NCBI GenBank assembly: GCA_024138025.1
Contig: JAMXBD010000065.1
Coordinates: forward strand, 1,426,001 to 1,490,000
Length of the DNA: 64,000 nt
Reading direction: 5' to 3'
Source: Combretum micranthum
Lineage: Eukaryota; Streptophyta; Magnoliopsida; Myrtales; Combretaceae
The notes under the pieces are model-generated. The model had not been told where the DNA came from. It ran no database searches and saw only the letters and a list, made by a program, of their open reading frames with translations. Made by a program: the position numbers and the translations under genes. The first letter of the stretch is position 1. Each line of letters begins with the position of its first letter. This document shows, piece by piece, positions 12,591 through 24,598 of the stretch.

Positions 12591-15090
12591 ATATTATCTT
12601 CAGCATAGTACTGCATTGCAAAAATAACATTACAATATGGAGTCATTGGCTAAAATGATTAGGTTTCTTAGCAAGTCTCCATGCGCAAGACTTGACCCCA
12701 CAAATAAACCAGCAATATCTGGATGCCAAAAGTTGTTCACCAGAACAAAGATACTAAATATAAGTCTCCACAGAGAAGGAATGTCTAAATGTTGGGTTTG
12801 ATCACCGGTTCCTTGACTCTGCTAACGAACACGCAGCCTTTTACTGTCTTCTACATGCTTCTCTGTTAAAAAATCCATGTGGGAATATGTAGATATATAA
12901 TTAATACGATTAAAGTTCCAATTATTGTAGGGTTAATTTACTATATATGTCTTTGTTTTGTCGACAAGGATTTTAATTGTTATCATTTCCTCTCAGTAAT
13001 ATTCTTTTTCTTTATAGGAGATTCAACCATCAAAGCTAAACAAAGCTAAAATAATTAGTTTGTGCAATATAAAGAACCCATTAAGTTCTGCTTTAACCGT
13101 CTATTAAGGACCACTTCGAATAATTAATAATTTTTTAGCACGCGTCAAAGGAAAGATCCAAATGCATTATTTACAAAATAACAATTTATCACATTCACTG
13201 TCCAGAAATTATCTGCAATGGAATATATTGAAATCTAGAATTAAATTAGTAATGAAATAATAAATCCATTACTATAGTAAGAAACATCTACAAAATAAAA
13301 TAAAATATTATGAATATAGTATTTTTTTTTTCAAAAACACCTTAATAATAAATATAGATAATAAATATGTGATACAATAAAGAAGCTATAGATGGATTAA
13401 AATTGCAATTCCATCTTTTTGAATTTACTTTTAAATTTGAAATAACCATTTCTAAGGACCTGCAAGTCTGTTCTTTAAAAGCATATCCATGACAAGAAAA
13501 AGATGTAGAATTTAGGATCGTTATTTCATTTTAGGTTAATCCTCCTACTTAGCGTGTTATTTGTTTATTGTCATTATAGTAAGTAGGTCTTTATTCTAAC
13601 AATTTTTCAGTCACTCTTATCCCAACCAAGTGATTGCAAATATTGATATTCCCCAATCCAAGAGAGAGCAACAAAGCTTTGTCTTAACTCACTATTTTCG
13701 TCTTTACAATCATATCAATCTCAATAATCATATTATTTATAATATCAACTAAGAACATGTTTAATCTCATGTAAGTCAAGCATTCTATATAAGATAGGAT
13801 CAACTATGCTCATTTGTATAAGGAAGGAAATGATAATAACACTTAACAAATGGTAATCTTTTATTGTTTGGTTGTATCCAATGTACCCAATCCATGTTGG
13901 CAATCAATCATATAATTTTGATAATTTTTTTTCCTAAATTAAGTATGAATGACTAAGTCATACAACATGTTGATTTAAAAAGTTGTTTGGTTGTATCTAA
14001 TGTATCAAATCCATGTTTAATGTTCATATCCCCATCAAATATTTATTCTGACTAAGGAGATCTTGAAATAAATTGTCATGGAATTCTTATCAAGAAAATA
14101 TAGTTACAGTTATTTTAGATTTCCTTCAATTTAGTTGATTTATAGAACTTTATTTATTATATACCAACATACAAGTATAGACATTGTAGAGGGCTAGTTT
14201 TATAAAAATATATGGATTTGACTCTTAGGTTGGAGTAGGGATTGTTAAACTGGCATGTCTACTCTCTACCTTTATCAAAAAAACTCATGTACTTAAAGAG
14301 GTTCTCCATGGGTTTAAACTCAAAATGAGCCCATGGAATGATCCATTAGTAGAATGACTCATCTTGAACATTGTCACTCCACACGATCTGTGGATGTCGT
14401 TAACAACTAAATTCTATTTATACCTCAAGAGTTCTTCTCATTTAAGGAATTTTTAACGATTCAGGGAAACGCCATCATGCTATCGAATTATTGTCTTGGA
14501 GATCAAATGGGGATCAAAATAAAGAACACATTGCCTCTCTCCAGGAATTGTAGGGTTGATGCTATATGATTCATTCACCTGTCACATGTACATTCGAGCT
14601 ATCTAAGATTACCTATTCCTCCTCCATGTCATCTCTTCATAAGTCATCATTACGTATCATTGCTAAGTCACTCTTATAAAAGTCATATGTAGCGCAAGTC
14701 AAATGTTGTACACACGTGATCACTACAACCGGATCCATTCATCTGTACATATACAACAAGTGATTGTCTTGTTTATATATATTTATAAATAAATCAAATA
14801 ACCTTGACTCCAAACTTGAGGTCAGACTTATTATTTTGGGCTTAATATGAAATAAACTTCAACTACAACCATATAAGTTGAATTATTTGGAATATAACTT
14901 TTCTTCTAAATTAAATGAATTCAAAGTCAAGATAAATTAAATTTAGCTCTATAAATGTATTTGAGGTTGATTCTATCTCGACTGGGGAGGTACATGTTAG
15001 AAACTCTAATTCAGTTTGATAAATTAGTTTAGTAATTAGAGCTTAAACTCAATCTTATAGTTGTTTTGTTAAATTAGTTATTATTAAATA
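12591..15090. other. Intergenic, no gene seen
   Basis: AT-rich sequence with no supported gene. A diverged direct repeat containing GTTTGGTTGTAT and AATCCATGTT occurs at about 13866-13900 and again at 13982-14020, 116 bp apart. Confidence 0.5.
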
Positions 15091-15394
15091 GGGTAAATAT
15101 CACAAATGATACCTGAATTTTGAGAAAATATGCAACTATTTTGAAATCTATTAATTTATTACCTAAACTTTAAAATTGATTGATTTAGTATCTAAAAGAA
15201 CTATTAGTACACGCCAATAATACTATCATTATATTAGTTAAAAACGTCACGTTAAATGACCATATTAACCAATTAACAAAGATACCATTAGCATACACGA
15301 AATTTTTTTCAGATATTAAATTAATCAATTTAAAGTTTATATATTTAATTTCATATTTTGCTAAAATTTACGTATCATTTGGGGTGCTAGCCCT
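15091..15394. mobile_element. MITE, GGGTAAATATCAC family, copy 2
   Basis: About 304 bp with clear terminal inverted repeats. The left end is GGGTAAATATCACAAATGA and the right end ATCATTTGGGGTGCTAGCCC. Inner arms carry AAAATATGCAA on the left and its complement-like TTTCATATTTTGC on the right. No coding capacity. Confidence 0.7.
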
Positions 15395-16974
15395 ATTAAG
15401 TCTCAAGTTGAACTCAAAAAACTTAGAAACCCATTTAAATCATTTGGGCCTTAGAAGAGAGTTAACTTAATTTTGTGTGTTTTATTTTATCTAGTATATT
15501 AATTGAGACTTTCAATTTAAAATAGAATCTCTAAAGTTAAACTTTTTTAAATTTTCTTAAAATTAACCCTAAGTTTGGTCATGCATATTACCAAGGGTTG
15601 GGATTCTAAGAAGAGAAATAATGTTATATCAATATCATATGATATTTAAGAATTTAGATAATTTCAATAATTCATTTATAACTGTTAAGAGTTTTTTAAA
15701 TGGAAACTTTACAAGATTTGAATCTTTCTTCGTCATCAACGAAATTTACCGTATATTATTAAATCGGTCAACCACTATTTAGTTATTATGTATGTGTATA
15801 TATATATTCGACTACCAACTAGCAAGAGAAGTTGCATTTTTTAGTAAAGTTTCCAAATTAGATATAAAAAGAGAAAAGAATGAAACATACTATAGCTCTA
15901 TGAAAGGAAATTATATGATATCTTTATTAATTTTAACAGGATCGATCTTGTTATTATCCAATAGTTTACATCATATTTAATCATGATCAAAACACTTTAA
16001 TATTTAATATTTTAATTACTATATTATATATACGATCCGTGAATAAGACTGTCGAAGCTCCCGTGAAAATAATACATAGCCGCGGACAATTCGATGTATT
16101 TAAATGAAGGAAAGCCTTCGAAGTATTTTTCCTAAGTAGTTGTTTACATATACGAGACGAGACGCACGGCTGGCGGTGTGGCGTCTTAATGTCAGCGCGT
16201 GCAGATTAAGAATTACAAGCAATGTTTGCTTTTGGCTCAAAATGGTATTGCTTTAGGAGAATCCTTCACTAAAATGAATTTCTTTAACGTTGTTTATTGC
16301 TTTTCTAAAAGCTCCAACATTTCTTGAGGTTTAACTAATCAATCTTTCGAAAATTCCATTTGTTTCTCGGAGTCAGTGCCCCCTGGCTATAATGCCTTTC
16401 CACTCACCTTGCTCCTATGCCATGCCTAACCAATCACTTTTGATCACCCAATCGGCCGATGAGTCTGTCTCTGTCGGTCTTTTTCTTCTGAATCTGACGT
16501 GGTCTCGTGATTATCCACAATCGATTAAGATAGAGAAGTAAACCATCTCTCCTGATTGGTATTCTCGACGTTTGTATTTATGTGGACCACAAAATATAAA
16601 AGATTTAAACCCATTTAAAAGAAAAAAAAAAAAAAAAAACTAATGAGAGTTTTTGTATATCGATTTGGTGGAATAGTTTATAGAGTATACAGGATAAGGG
16701 AGGGGATTTGAATAAAGTGATCGGATGCACGAGAAGTTTTTCATCTTGAAATATATTAGCTATTTTGTTAAAAAAATGTGGAGGGAAAAGCATTTTTGCA
16801 AAATTTAGAATATGTTCTTTTGATGCAACAATTTACATGATTTAAAGAGAGGAAAAATTGTACGTTTAGAATAAGCAAGTAAATGTTCATAATATTATAT
16901 ACATCATTAAAGAAAGTGTTGGCATTAGGATTGGTATAGATAGATGTATGGACACACTTACCAATTTAAACGGG
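15395..16974. other. Intergenic, no gene recognised
   Basis: The frame starting at 15792 translates to a 62-residue peptide of no recognised family. Positions 16030-16560 are less AT-rich than the rest and contain CCAATCAC and CCAATCGG patches and a GACGTGG, but no convincing exon was found. Confidence 0.4.
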
Positions 16975-17089
16975 AATTGAGAGATGTTTTTAAAGTTGTA
17001 AGAGATTTTTTTCTCTGTGTTCCTTTTAATAATTGAGAGATGTTTTTAAAGTTGTAAGAGATTTTTTTCTCTGTGTTCCTTTTAATAAT
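16975..17089. repeat. Perfect 56-bp tandem duplication
   Basis: The unit at 16975-17030, beginning AATTGAGAGATG and ending TTCCTTTTAAT, is repeated without a single mismatch at 17031-17086, plus three further matching bases. Complete identity implies a recent event. Confidence 0.95.
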
Positions 17090-17110
17090 ATTTTCCTTTT
17101 GGTTCTTTTA

Positions 17111-17137
17111 CCCCCCCCCCCCCCCCAAAAAAAAAAA
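17111..17137. repeat. C16-A11 homopolymer junction
   Basis: Sixteen C residues (17111-17126) run directly into eleven A residues. Such C runs are rare in this AT-rich window. They are unstable in replication and in sequencing, so the exact length should be treated with caution. Confidence 0.85.
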
Positions 17138-18080
17138 TTATAGGAATAAGATTCTCTTAACACAAAAATTCTACGTATAGGACTCGATTTTAACATGTGA
17201 GTTCTTTTCTATTTATCCTGCAAGTGCTGTTTTAGCACAACAAATACAAATTATATCAATATAAGTGACAATGTATAATTGCCATCACATGTACCACAAG
17301 TAAATTCTTTTTATCAACATTTTATCATAAATCATATCTTTATATATGAATTTTTTGTAATGCATCTTGAAATGTGATTTTGCTATCCTATTCATGTAAT
17401 TAATTCCATCAAAACCCCATATTAAAAAATATCCTATATCAAGAGGGTGAATTGATTGTTTCATGTGGTCACAAAGAAATAATGTGAGGATAACATATAA
17501 TGAGATGACTTAAAAGAGAATTATAGTAAAAAAGATTACATAACTTTAGCGTTTAATCTTTAAGATCATAAGATCAGTGATTGAGCTTTTAAAATGAATC
17601 ACTATAGTTCTTAAGTGATTGAGCTTATTTTTTATTCGAACAACTATTTAATCTTCAAGAGTTGAGCTTTTATATTGAATTATTGTTTCTCTAATCTCTT
17701 AGTTATGTTAAATGAAGAGGAATTGTTTAGTATATATAGAGTTTTGTAATCAATAATGGTAGATTGATTGTTGTGCTAAGATGAGTCTTCCTTTTGATCA
17801 ATCTTCTCTTAGATGATCCAAACTCATGAAAAGTTTTTCTATGCATATAAACCTATTTAAAATAGGTTATGAATGGATGAACTAATCCAATGACTTCTAT
17901 TTTTGAAGTTACTAGACTATATCTTCTTAAGTCATCCTAAATATATTTTTGCAATCATCTATTACAATAATTTTTTTTTTTTTTTTTTTATATATGTTAG
18001 AGACACTTTTAAAATTATATCAATATGAAAATCCTTCATAATATATATTATACTATTATAGCATGTGTGGAACTTTTTAA
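17138..18080. other. Intergenic, no gene seen
   Basis: AT-rich, with a long poly-T near 17971-17989. No coding or RNA feature recognised. Confidence 0.5.
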
Positions 18081-18353
18081 GGGATAATGTCTCGATTGGT
18101 ATCTAAACTTTAGCAAAATACGTAATTATGTACTTGAACTTTAAAATTAATCAATTTAATACGTGAACTTTAAAATTGATCAATTTAGTATGTAAAAAAA
18201 CTTCACAAAGGTACTATTGGCGTACATGAAAAATTCTTTTTAAGTACTAAATTGATCAATTTTAAAATTTAGTTACTAAATTGATTAATTTAAAAGTTCA
18301 TGTATCTTATTGCATATTTTATGTAAGTTTAAGTATCATTTGTGACATTAGTC
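18081..18353. mobile_element. MITE, GGGATAATGTC family, copy 3
   Basis: The left end GGGATAATGTCTCGATTGGT and right end TATCATTTGTGACATTAGTCC are imperfect inverted complements. The interior carries the shared AACTTTAAAATTGATCAATT motif several times. It belongs with the elements at 12261 and 15091. Confidence 0.65.
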
Positions 18354-18475
18354 CAACTTTTAATTACAAAGTAGTGATGGTCTAAAGTTTTGGAGATGCT
18401 TACAATAATGAATATAATTCATGACCCTTAACTATTGTAAATTCTAAAAACCACCAATATATTAATTATTGATAT

Positions 18476-18945
18476 TAAAGTTGTAAACGAGTCGAATTGA
18501 GATAACATAGTGCCAAGTTGGAATTTAACTTGAATGAAGAACTCAAAGCTCGAGCTTCCCCCGAACTTGATCAAGCTTTATTTTTAAAGCTCGAACTCAA
18601 ATTGAATTAATACTTGATAAGTTCAAGCCTAACTCGATTAGGCTTAGTTATTGCTATAAAAATAAATTGGAATTTAGGAATATAATCGAGTTATTAATTA
18701 ATTTGGTCTTAAATATAATAAATGTAGAGCACTATATATGAAGAGGAAAATGCATAGAAATAAGATTTATAAAGTTTTATATAAAAGATATAAAAAAGCT
18801 TGAAGAAGGTCACTAGTTTTTTGAATCAAGTATTTTAAAGCTCAAACTCAATGGCTACTCGATTAGCCTGAACTCAACTCAATTGAGATTGAGTTAAATT
18901 TGAGTTATCACCAAGTCAAACTCAATCAATTCGTTTATGTCCTTA
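18476..18945. mobile_element. MITE with GAGTCGAATTGAG arms
   Basis: About 470 bp. The left end TAAAGTTGTAAACGAG and right end CGTTTATGTCCTTA are inverted complements with few mismatches. Internal arms are rich in AAAGCTCGA and CTCAACTCAATTGAG. It is a diverged member of, or a relative to, the family at 10301 and 38428. Confidence 0.6.
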
Positions 18946-21240
18946 ATTGGTATAATACGAAAATAATTGCATTAGGTCTTCATTTAAAAAACAATTACTA
19001 CTTTAAGTTGGTATTTACGGAACCATTAATAAATTGTCATTAATTTATAGTCATAATTGCTTTTTTTTTTCCTTGTAATGATAATCGAACCATTAACGGC
19101 CTACCTTTAAAAGCATATGTACCTGTAGGTTTAGTGCGAAAATTGTTATTAATGAAGGCTAAAGTTAGTAGGCTTGTTGGAAAAGGCTAAAAGGATTGCA
19201 AGTGACATGAATGAATAAAATCATGAAGTGGAAAAGCAAGTAGGGTAACATTCCAATGTAGAAGGTCATTTCCATAATTGGACTTTTAACTCAATTTAAT
19301 GTCATAGGCTAGACTTTTGAATTGGTGACAGAGCTTAGAAACCAAGTCCAATAAGGGATATCATAGAGAGATTCGGCTTGGTAGGCTTGAAACAGGGTTT
19401 ATTGGACCAATTTATTCCTCTCTCGGGATTATTCAATTTTCTTGTGCGTAAAAAGTAAATTCCAACAATATCTTTCTAGTTCAATTCAAACTTTGTTTGG
19501 CTAAGATGGGACTTATATATAATAAGTGTATTTCTATTCTATAATAAGTATGGGCTATTTTACTGAGAAGATGCGCTTTTTTATATTATAAACCCCTTAT
19601 TTTATTCTAGGCCCATATTCAAAGCCTAGGCCCATATACATATATGAAAGAATGGATGGATTCTAGCCGTTGGATCCATGAAAGAGAACCAATGGTCACA
19701 AGCAATGTTTCATCTTTATCATTAATCCAGAAGTTATCCAACGACTACCATTAGTTTCCAACATTTATAAATATGGGGCTTTTTTTCTTAAGCAAGGTTA
19801 TTCGACGTATTGCTAAAATTGAGAGTAATGTGGAAACTCTACTAAAACACTTCCAAGAAAGATCAAAGCATACAATCAGTGAATGATGAGTTAAGAACGA
19901 TCGAATATATCTGATTTTATTTTCGATCACATTCGTGCACTCGAGAAATCAGGTTTACCTATTCCTTGTCCCAGGCCTCTCTCTACGACATTTGTACACG
20001 TGTCATCACTTTAGGACTACTCTCAGATCAACTGACTCACTTATCGCACGGGATTGACAAGCTATAACAACTCCACCATATATGCATTAAGTGAAGTTCT
20101 GCTCTACAAGAATCGTTAAAAAAATAATAAAATAAAACAAAAATAAGAACCAGTAATAATTTACATGGGCATTTTTTTATTTTCTTACTAATACCAAGTG
20201 GCATGGCTAAAAGCTAGGGTTAGTGTTACTTTTAGAGATAGATAGCATATGGAATATCACGATTATTATTGACGTCACTGACTCCACTCCTTTTAACTAA
20301 AGCTGAAAGCTTTAACATTATTTTTATCAGCTTGTCTTTGAAGCTGATCCTTCTTGGTGGTATTTTGCTATTTTAAATCCAAGTAAATTAGCTTTCAATT
20401 AAAAGCAGAATTTTCTTTTCTTTAGTAAATAAAGACCTCAACTTTAGCAAAGAAAATATATCCAGCTTTATTCATAATGCGCATCACCCACAATCTGAAG
20501 TGACTCAATTAATATATGTTATTGCCAAGAATAAAAAAGTTATTGATCATGTTAAGAGCATTTTTTTGCGTATCATTTTCTATTGATTTAACTTCTAAAT
20601 AAAAATGATGGCAAAAGAAGCAGCAGTGGAAACCATTTTTGGAAATTAAAAGTAAATTCTCCCTGATTGTTTATGAGAAAAGGGAACTCTAAATATGGAA
20701 ATGGTAAGATGTATTAATAAATAAATATTTCGAATTATAGTGGATGAGGTGGATAGCTCTAGAATTTGTTAACCATGTAAAATTTAATTATTCTTTTATA
20801 TTTCTAATATTAACTAAATATTATAAACAGATAATTTATTTAGTATCTTAACAAATCATTCAAGACACCCATAAATCTTTTTCTATTAAATAACATTGAA
20901 AAAGGACTAGCCAAAAAAAAAAAATATTGAAAAAGGAAAATAGAATAGTTTATGTAAACATCTACCCACCATACCAAGCACTTTGTCCCGCATACAAGCG
21001 TGTAGTTTTATCAGGGTTACACATAGCATCTACCATTATTGTGATGAAAAAATACCAAAACAATTAGCGTTATTGGAGCACTAATGACGGAAGAAGAAGA
21101 TTGAGGTTTGTACGATTTAGCCTATTTCAATCCGTCATTATCAACATCAAGACATGTTGCCTATATAAAAATTTTCCTAGAAGTTGAAAATTTTCCGGAT
21201 AATTTAGGAGTCAAGTTAAGTCACCAATCAACAAAACCCA
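18946..21240. other. Intergenic, no gene seen
   Basis: AT-rich with less AT-rich patches near 19370-19450 and 19860-20060. These have no long reading frame or recognised RNA gene. Confidence 0.45.
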
Positions 21241-21290
21241 CACACCCCCACCACCCCACCCCCCAACCCCCACCCCACAATCCCCCAACC
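21241..21290 (-). promoter_or_regulatory. C-rich tract, minus-strand G-quadruplex candidate
   Basis: The plus strand has six separate runs of four to six C residues within about 50 bp, separated by one to five bases, then a long A run and (AAT)n. The minus strand therefore has six G runs with short loops, well beyond the usual four-run minimum for a G-quadruplex. It lies about 480 bp before the IST1-like start codon and probably 250-330 bp before its transcription start. Confidence 0.6.
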
Positions 21291-21406
21291 AAAAAAAAAA
21301 AAAATAATAATAATAATAATTCCCATGACTCCAATTTCTCATTTTCACACATGGGTTTAACATTTTCTATTTTTGCCTAAGATGGCAGCCCAAGTGTCGA
21401 TGACAT

Positions 21407-21412
21407 CACGTG
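21407..21412. promoter_or_regulatory. G-box (CACGTG)
   Basis: A perfect palindromic CACGTG in the context ATCACGTGTGG, 358 bp upstream of the IST1-like start codon. bZIP and bHLH factors bind this core. Occupancy is inferred only. Confidence 0.45.
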
Positions 21413-21539
21413 TGGTGGAGCAGTTTTTCCTAGTACACAAACAACAGAACAAGTAACAAAAAATACCGTCTCGTACCACGCCCACGCATACATAAACACT
21501 ACCCCTCTCCTCCTTAAATTTCAAGCCCACTTTCTCCTA

Positions 21540-21769
21540 CATAATAACCCCATGAAACTAAACTCAACTGTCAACTTCTAGCTTCAGTGTCTTCTCTTCT
21601 CTTCTTTTTATAACTCTCTTCCTAAAATCCAATAAAATAAATAAATTCTCCAACTTGTACCTCCCCATAATTTTTCTAATTCTCAATCCCCTTTATCACA
21701 CCCTTAGCTTCCATTGATGGAATTTACTAAACTTTTGGAATAGTATATAGCTGGATATTAATTTCAGCC
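21540..21769 (+). promoter_or_regulatory. Probable CT-rich 5' leader of the IST1-like gene
   Basis: CT-rich sequence with CTTCTCTTCTCTTC near 21590-21605, typical of plant leaders, runs into the ATG at 21770. The exact start site is not fixed, and a TATA-like TACATAAACA near 21490 is only a candidate. Confidence 0.4.
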
Positions 21770-24598
21770 ATGTTTGATTTTTTGTTCGGGTGGCGAAAGG
21801 CTTCGAAATGGTAACTTAATATCATTTTGGTTTTTGGGGACATGTTCAATGATGTTTTTGAGATTAATATTATTATGTTATATATTTTTTAATTCGTTTG
21901 AGTGATGTTTTGTTGCAGTAAGAATTTGATCAGGCGTGTTCAGTGCCGGCTTAAGCTGCTCAAGAGCAAGAGATGCACAATAGTCAGACAGTTGCGGGAA
22001 GATGTGGCTGAATTGATCAAGTCTGGATATGAAGAAATAGCCATTGATCGGGTATATATACTAGCCTTCATATCCTTGTTAAATTTTATACTGAAACGAG
22101 CTAGCTTAAACCCGTAGATACGGTGTATAAGTAGACCGCTTTATTAAAGATTTCTCGCATTTATGTACTCAAACTTCAATAGCAGTTCATCATGTTCGAC
22201 AACTAAATAGGCTGAAATAATGACCCAGAGGATTTCTAAAGCCCATCTATACAAAATCTTAATCTGGCTGTCGTTTGGTTACAATTATCACTTCTTTTTT
22301 TATAGAATTGTTATGTTTAATGAAGATATTGATTTAAAATTAACTAAGACGGGAACTCTGTTTTTGTTACACTCGTTTTTTCCTAGTAATGGTATCTTTT
22401 GTAACAAATTAGTATGTAATCGTTGATTGGTTATTTATTTCATGATTTTCAGGCTGAGCAGCTGTTTAAAGATGAAAGCATTGTATCGGTGTATGAATTG
22501 CTGGATAATTTCTGTGAATTTATCATCATGAACATGCCGTATATTCGCAGAAATAGGTATGGATTATTTTGTTGCAGCTGAAGAATCTATAGAATTCATA
22601 ACATAACTACATGCTCCAGTTCACTTGTTCTTATTGGAGAGAATTTTCGAATCCTGATTCTCATTTTTAATCGTCTCAGGGACTGTCCTAATGATGTTAA
22701 TGAAGCAGTTTCAAGCCTCATATTTGCCTCTGCCAGATGTGGGGACCTGCCTGAGCTTCGAATGATCCGGAAGCTCTTTGGAGAACGCTATGGGGAAAGA
22801 TTTGCAACAACTGCTGTTGAATTGCATCCTGGGAACCTTGTGAATTCTCAGGTTTGAGTTGATCATTTCGAGGAAGATTCTCTATATGTTTCTCTCAGCT
22901 CCTAATTTTGCTAATGCAATTTCTTGTCTGCAGATAAAAGAGAAACTCTCTATAAAGTCGGTTTCGGATGAAGTAAAGCAGAGATTGGTTAATGACATTG
23001 CCAAGGATTATTGTCTAAAGCCAGAAATTTTGGCTCTTGAATACACTCCTGAATTCCATAAACAAGCACAAGTACGTCACTGTTCTATTAAATTCACAAG
23101 TTTTATGATCAAATGTCATATTTTTCTGGGGCAGTCCCAAACCGTTTCCTTTTTTATTGCTACAGATGAAAGAAAATCTCGAACAGCCAAGGATTGTAGC
23201 TCAAGTGGATGCTTCAAATGCCCAAGCCTTATGTAAAGACGCCGTGGTTAATGATTCCAATGTGGCTGGCCATGATCTTAGTGTTGATCCTTGTAATTCT
23301 AATATTAATTTATCTCATGAGGAGGCGATTTTTGCGCTTCAATGCTCAACAAGGATCTTAGGGATGCTGATGCAAAGAAAACACAGTAATAAGGTTAATT
23401 ATGGTCACTTGGTCTCTCCATATGCACTTGCAATTACCAGTACTGACCCGGAACAGCATGATAATGCAGCAATTGGGCAGAAATCATTAGAACAAAAGGA
23501 GGAGATAACTGCAGTTTCATCGTCACAAGGTTCCCCCCAGATTTCAGAAGAGAAAGTGGTGTATCTGGATGATGTTGAGGAGGTCCAGTCTCCCATTAAG
23601 AAGGTTAGGAATGATCAGGACCAAAGGGTATTCAAGTTTAAGCCTTCTTTGATCTCGCCGATTGAGATTTCTGAAGATAGCCTGGGGCAGGGTTATTTGG
23701 ACCAATCTGACTCCTTGGATGAGAAATCAGCTTCTAGGGGTTCCAGGAAAAGTAAGAAAATGTTGTCCTCTGGGAAAAGGATCAGGAGGAGATCAGTTTC
23801 TAGGGAGAGATCAAGCATGGAGGATATTGACTGCTTAGTCTATTACAATGAGCCAAGCAAGAATCCAACCTACAACAAGCGTCGGCCGAGTTGCTGCAAA
23901 TTTAAGCATCCAAGGACCAATCCAGTGAAAGGAAATGAGATATCCTTTGGCTTGGACAAGAAATCAAAGCAAACCTGCTGTATCAATTCGGGGAATTCAT
24001 TTTGCGTATCCAAGTGTGTGCACGTGTCACCTGTAGTATGCCCCAATTGCTGCATAAACTGCAAAATGAACGCCTTCAGCTTGGAAAGCCCATACAACCT
24101 GGAAGATCCATTGGAGAAGAGAAAAGATGGTATAAGAACTCCAGTTTCAGGAAAGCAAGAGGCGATCCATGACCACTCCATCTCTGTTGATGCAAAGAAC
24201 ACGAAATCATCCGATGTAGGAAGTATACATGTTGCTATGCCAAAACCAAAAGCAGATGTGCAAAGGTTGATACCATGTATGAAGTTTTCACTTATCCAAA
24301 TCACTCAGACATGAAAAGACTGGAAAGTGCATATGATTCGTCCAGCAGCCAGACATCAACAGACTCTTCTGCAAGTGTATACCATCCACCCTACTCGAGA
24401 GCCATAACGATGCCTCCACCGCGGCCAAAGGAAGATAATTTGGAGAAGATCCCACGCTCATATTCATGTGCTTTTCAACATCCCAACCATGTGCACCCGA
24501 AGTTGCCTGACTGTGATGACATTGCAGCTAAATTCTTGGCTCTCAAGAAAGAACATTTGCAAGCTAGGATTCTCAGCAATGCACGCCAATTTCGATAG
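21770..24598 (+). CDS. IST1-like protein (regulator of Vps4 activity, MVB pathway), seven exons
   Basis: IST1 proteins bind ESCRT-III and Vps4/LIP5 and tune membrane scission and cargo sorting at multivesicular bodies; plants carry a family of ISTL genes. Exons are 21770-21810, 21919-22051, 22453-22556, 22680-22851, 22934-23071, 23166-24222 and 24309-24598. All introns are GT-AG and all junctions are in frame, giving 644 residues. Residues 1 to about 175 form the helical Ist1 domain, starting MFDFLFGWRKASKC and including VRQLREDVAELIKSGYEE, AEQLFKDESI, YELLDNFCEFI and EAVSSLIFASARCGDLPEL. The rest is a long polar tail with a basic patch, a Cys cluster at 467-495 and a C-terminal DCDDIAAKFLALKK (616-629). 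That last motif resembles an MIT-interacting motif and is typical of plant IST1-like tails. The last intron is inferred; without it translation stops at 24314. The family call is secure, the paralogue is not assigned. Confidence 0.9.
24223..24308 (+). other. Inferred last intron of the IST1-like gene
   Basis: The long exon-6 frame ends at a stop at 24312-24314, while the conserved C-terminal block lies in another frame. An 86-bp GT-AG intron (donor GTATACATG, acceptor ATCACTCAG) joins them in phase and removes the stop. Its length leaves remainder 2 on division by three, exactly what is needed. A 94-bp and a 45-bp alternative ending at the same acceptor do not restore the frame. Plant introns this short are common. 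Confidence 0.6.

Noticed and set aside
15792..15980. 62-residue frame, considered as an organelle-derived fragment
   Set aside because: No plastid or mitochondrial gene could be matched with confidence.
21108..21380. 90-residue frame with Pro/His/Asn-rich centre
   Set aside because: The Pro/His/Asn run is a translation of the C-rich tract, A run and (AAT)n; it is promoter DNA of the IST1-like gene.
22859..23236. 125-residue frame over exons 5-6 of the IST1-like gene
   Set aside because: It reads through an intron and leaves the true frame; only the splice-consistent model preserves the Ist1 domain.
23405..24304. Minus-strand frames inside the IST1-like gene
   Set aside because: Antisense shadows of the long exon 6.
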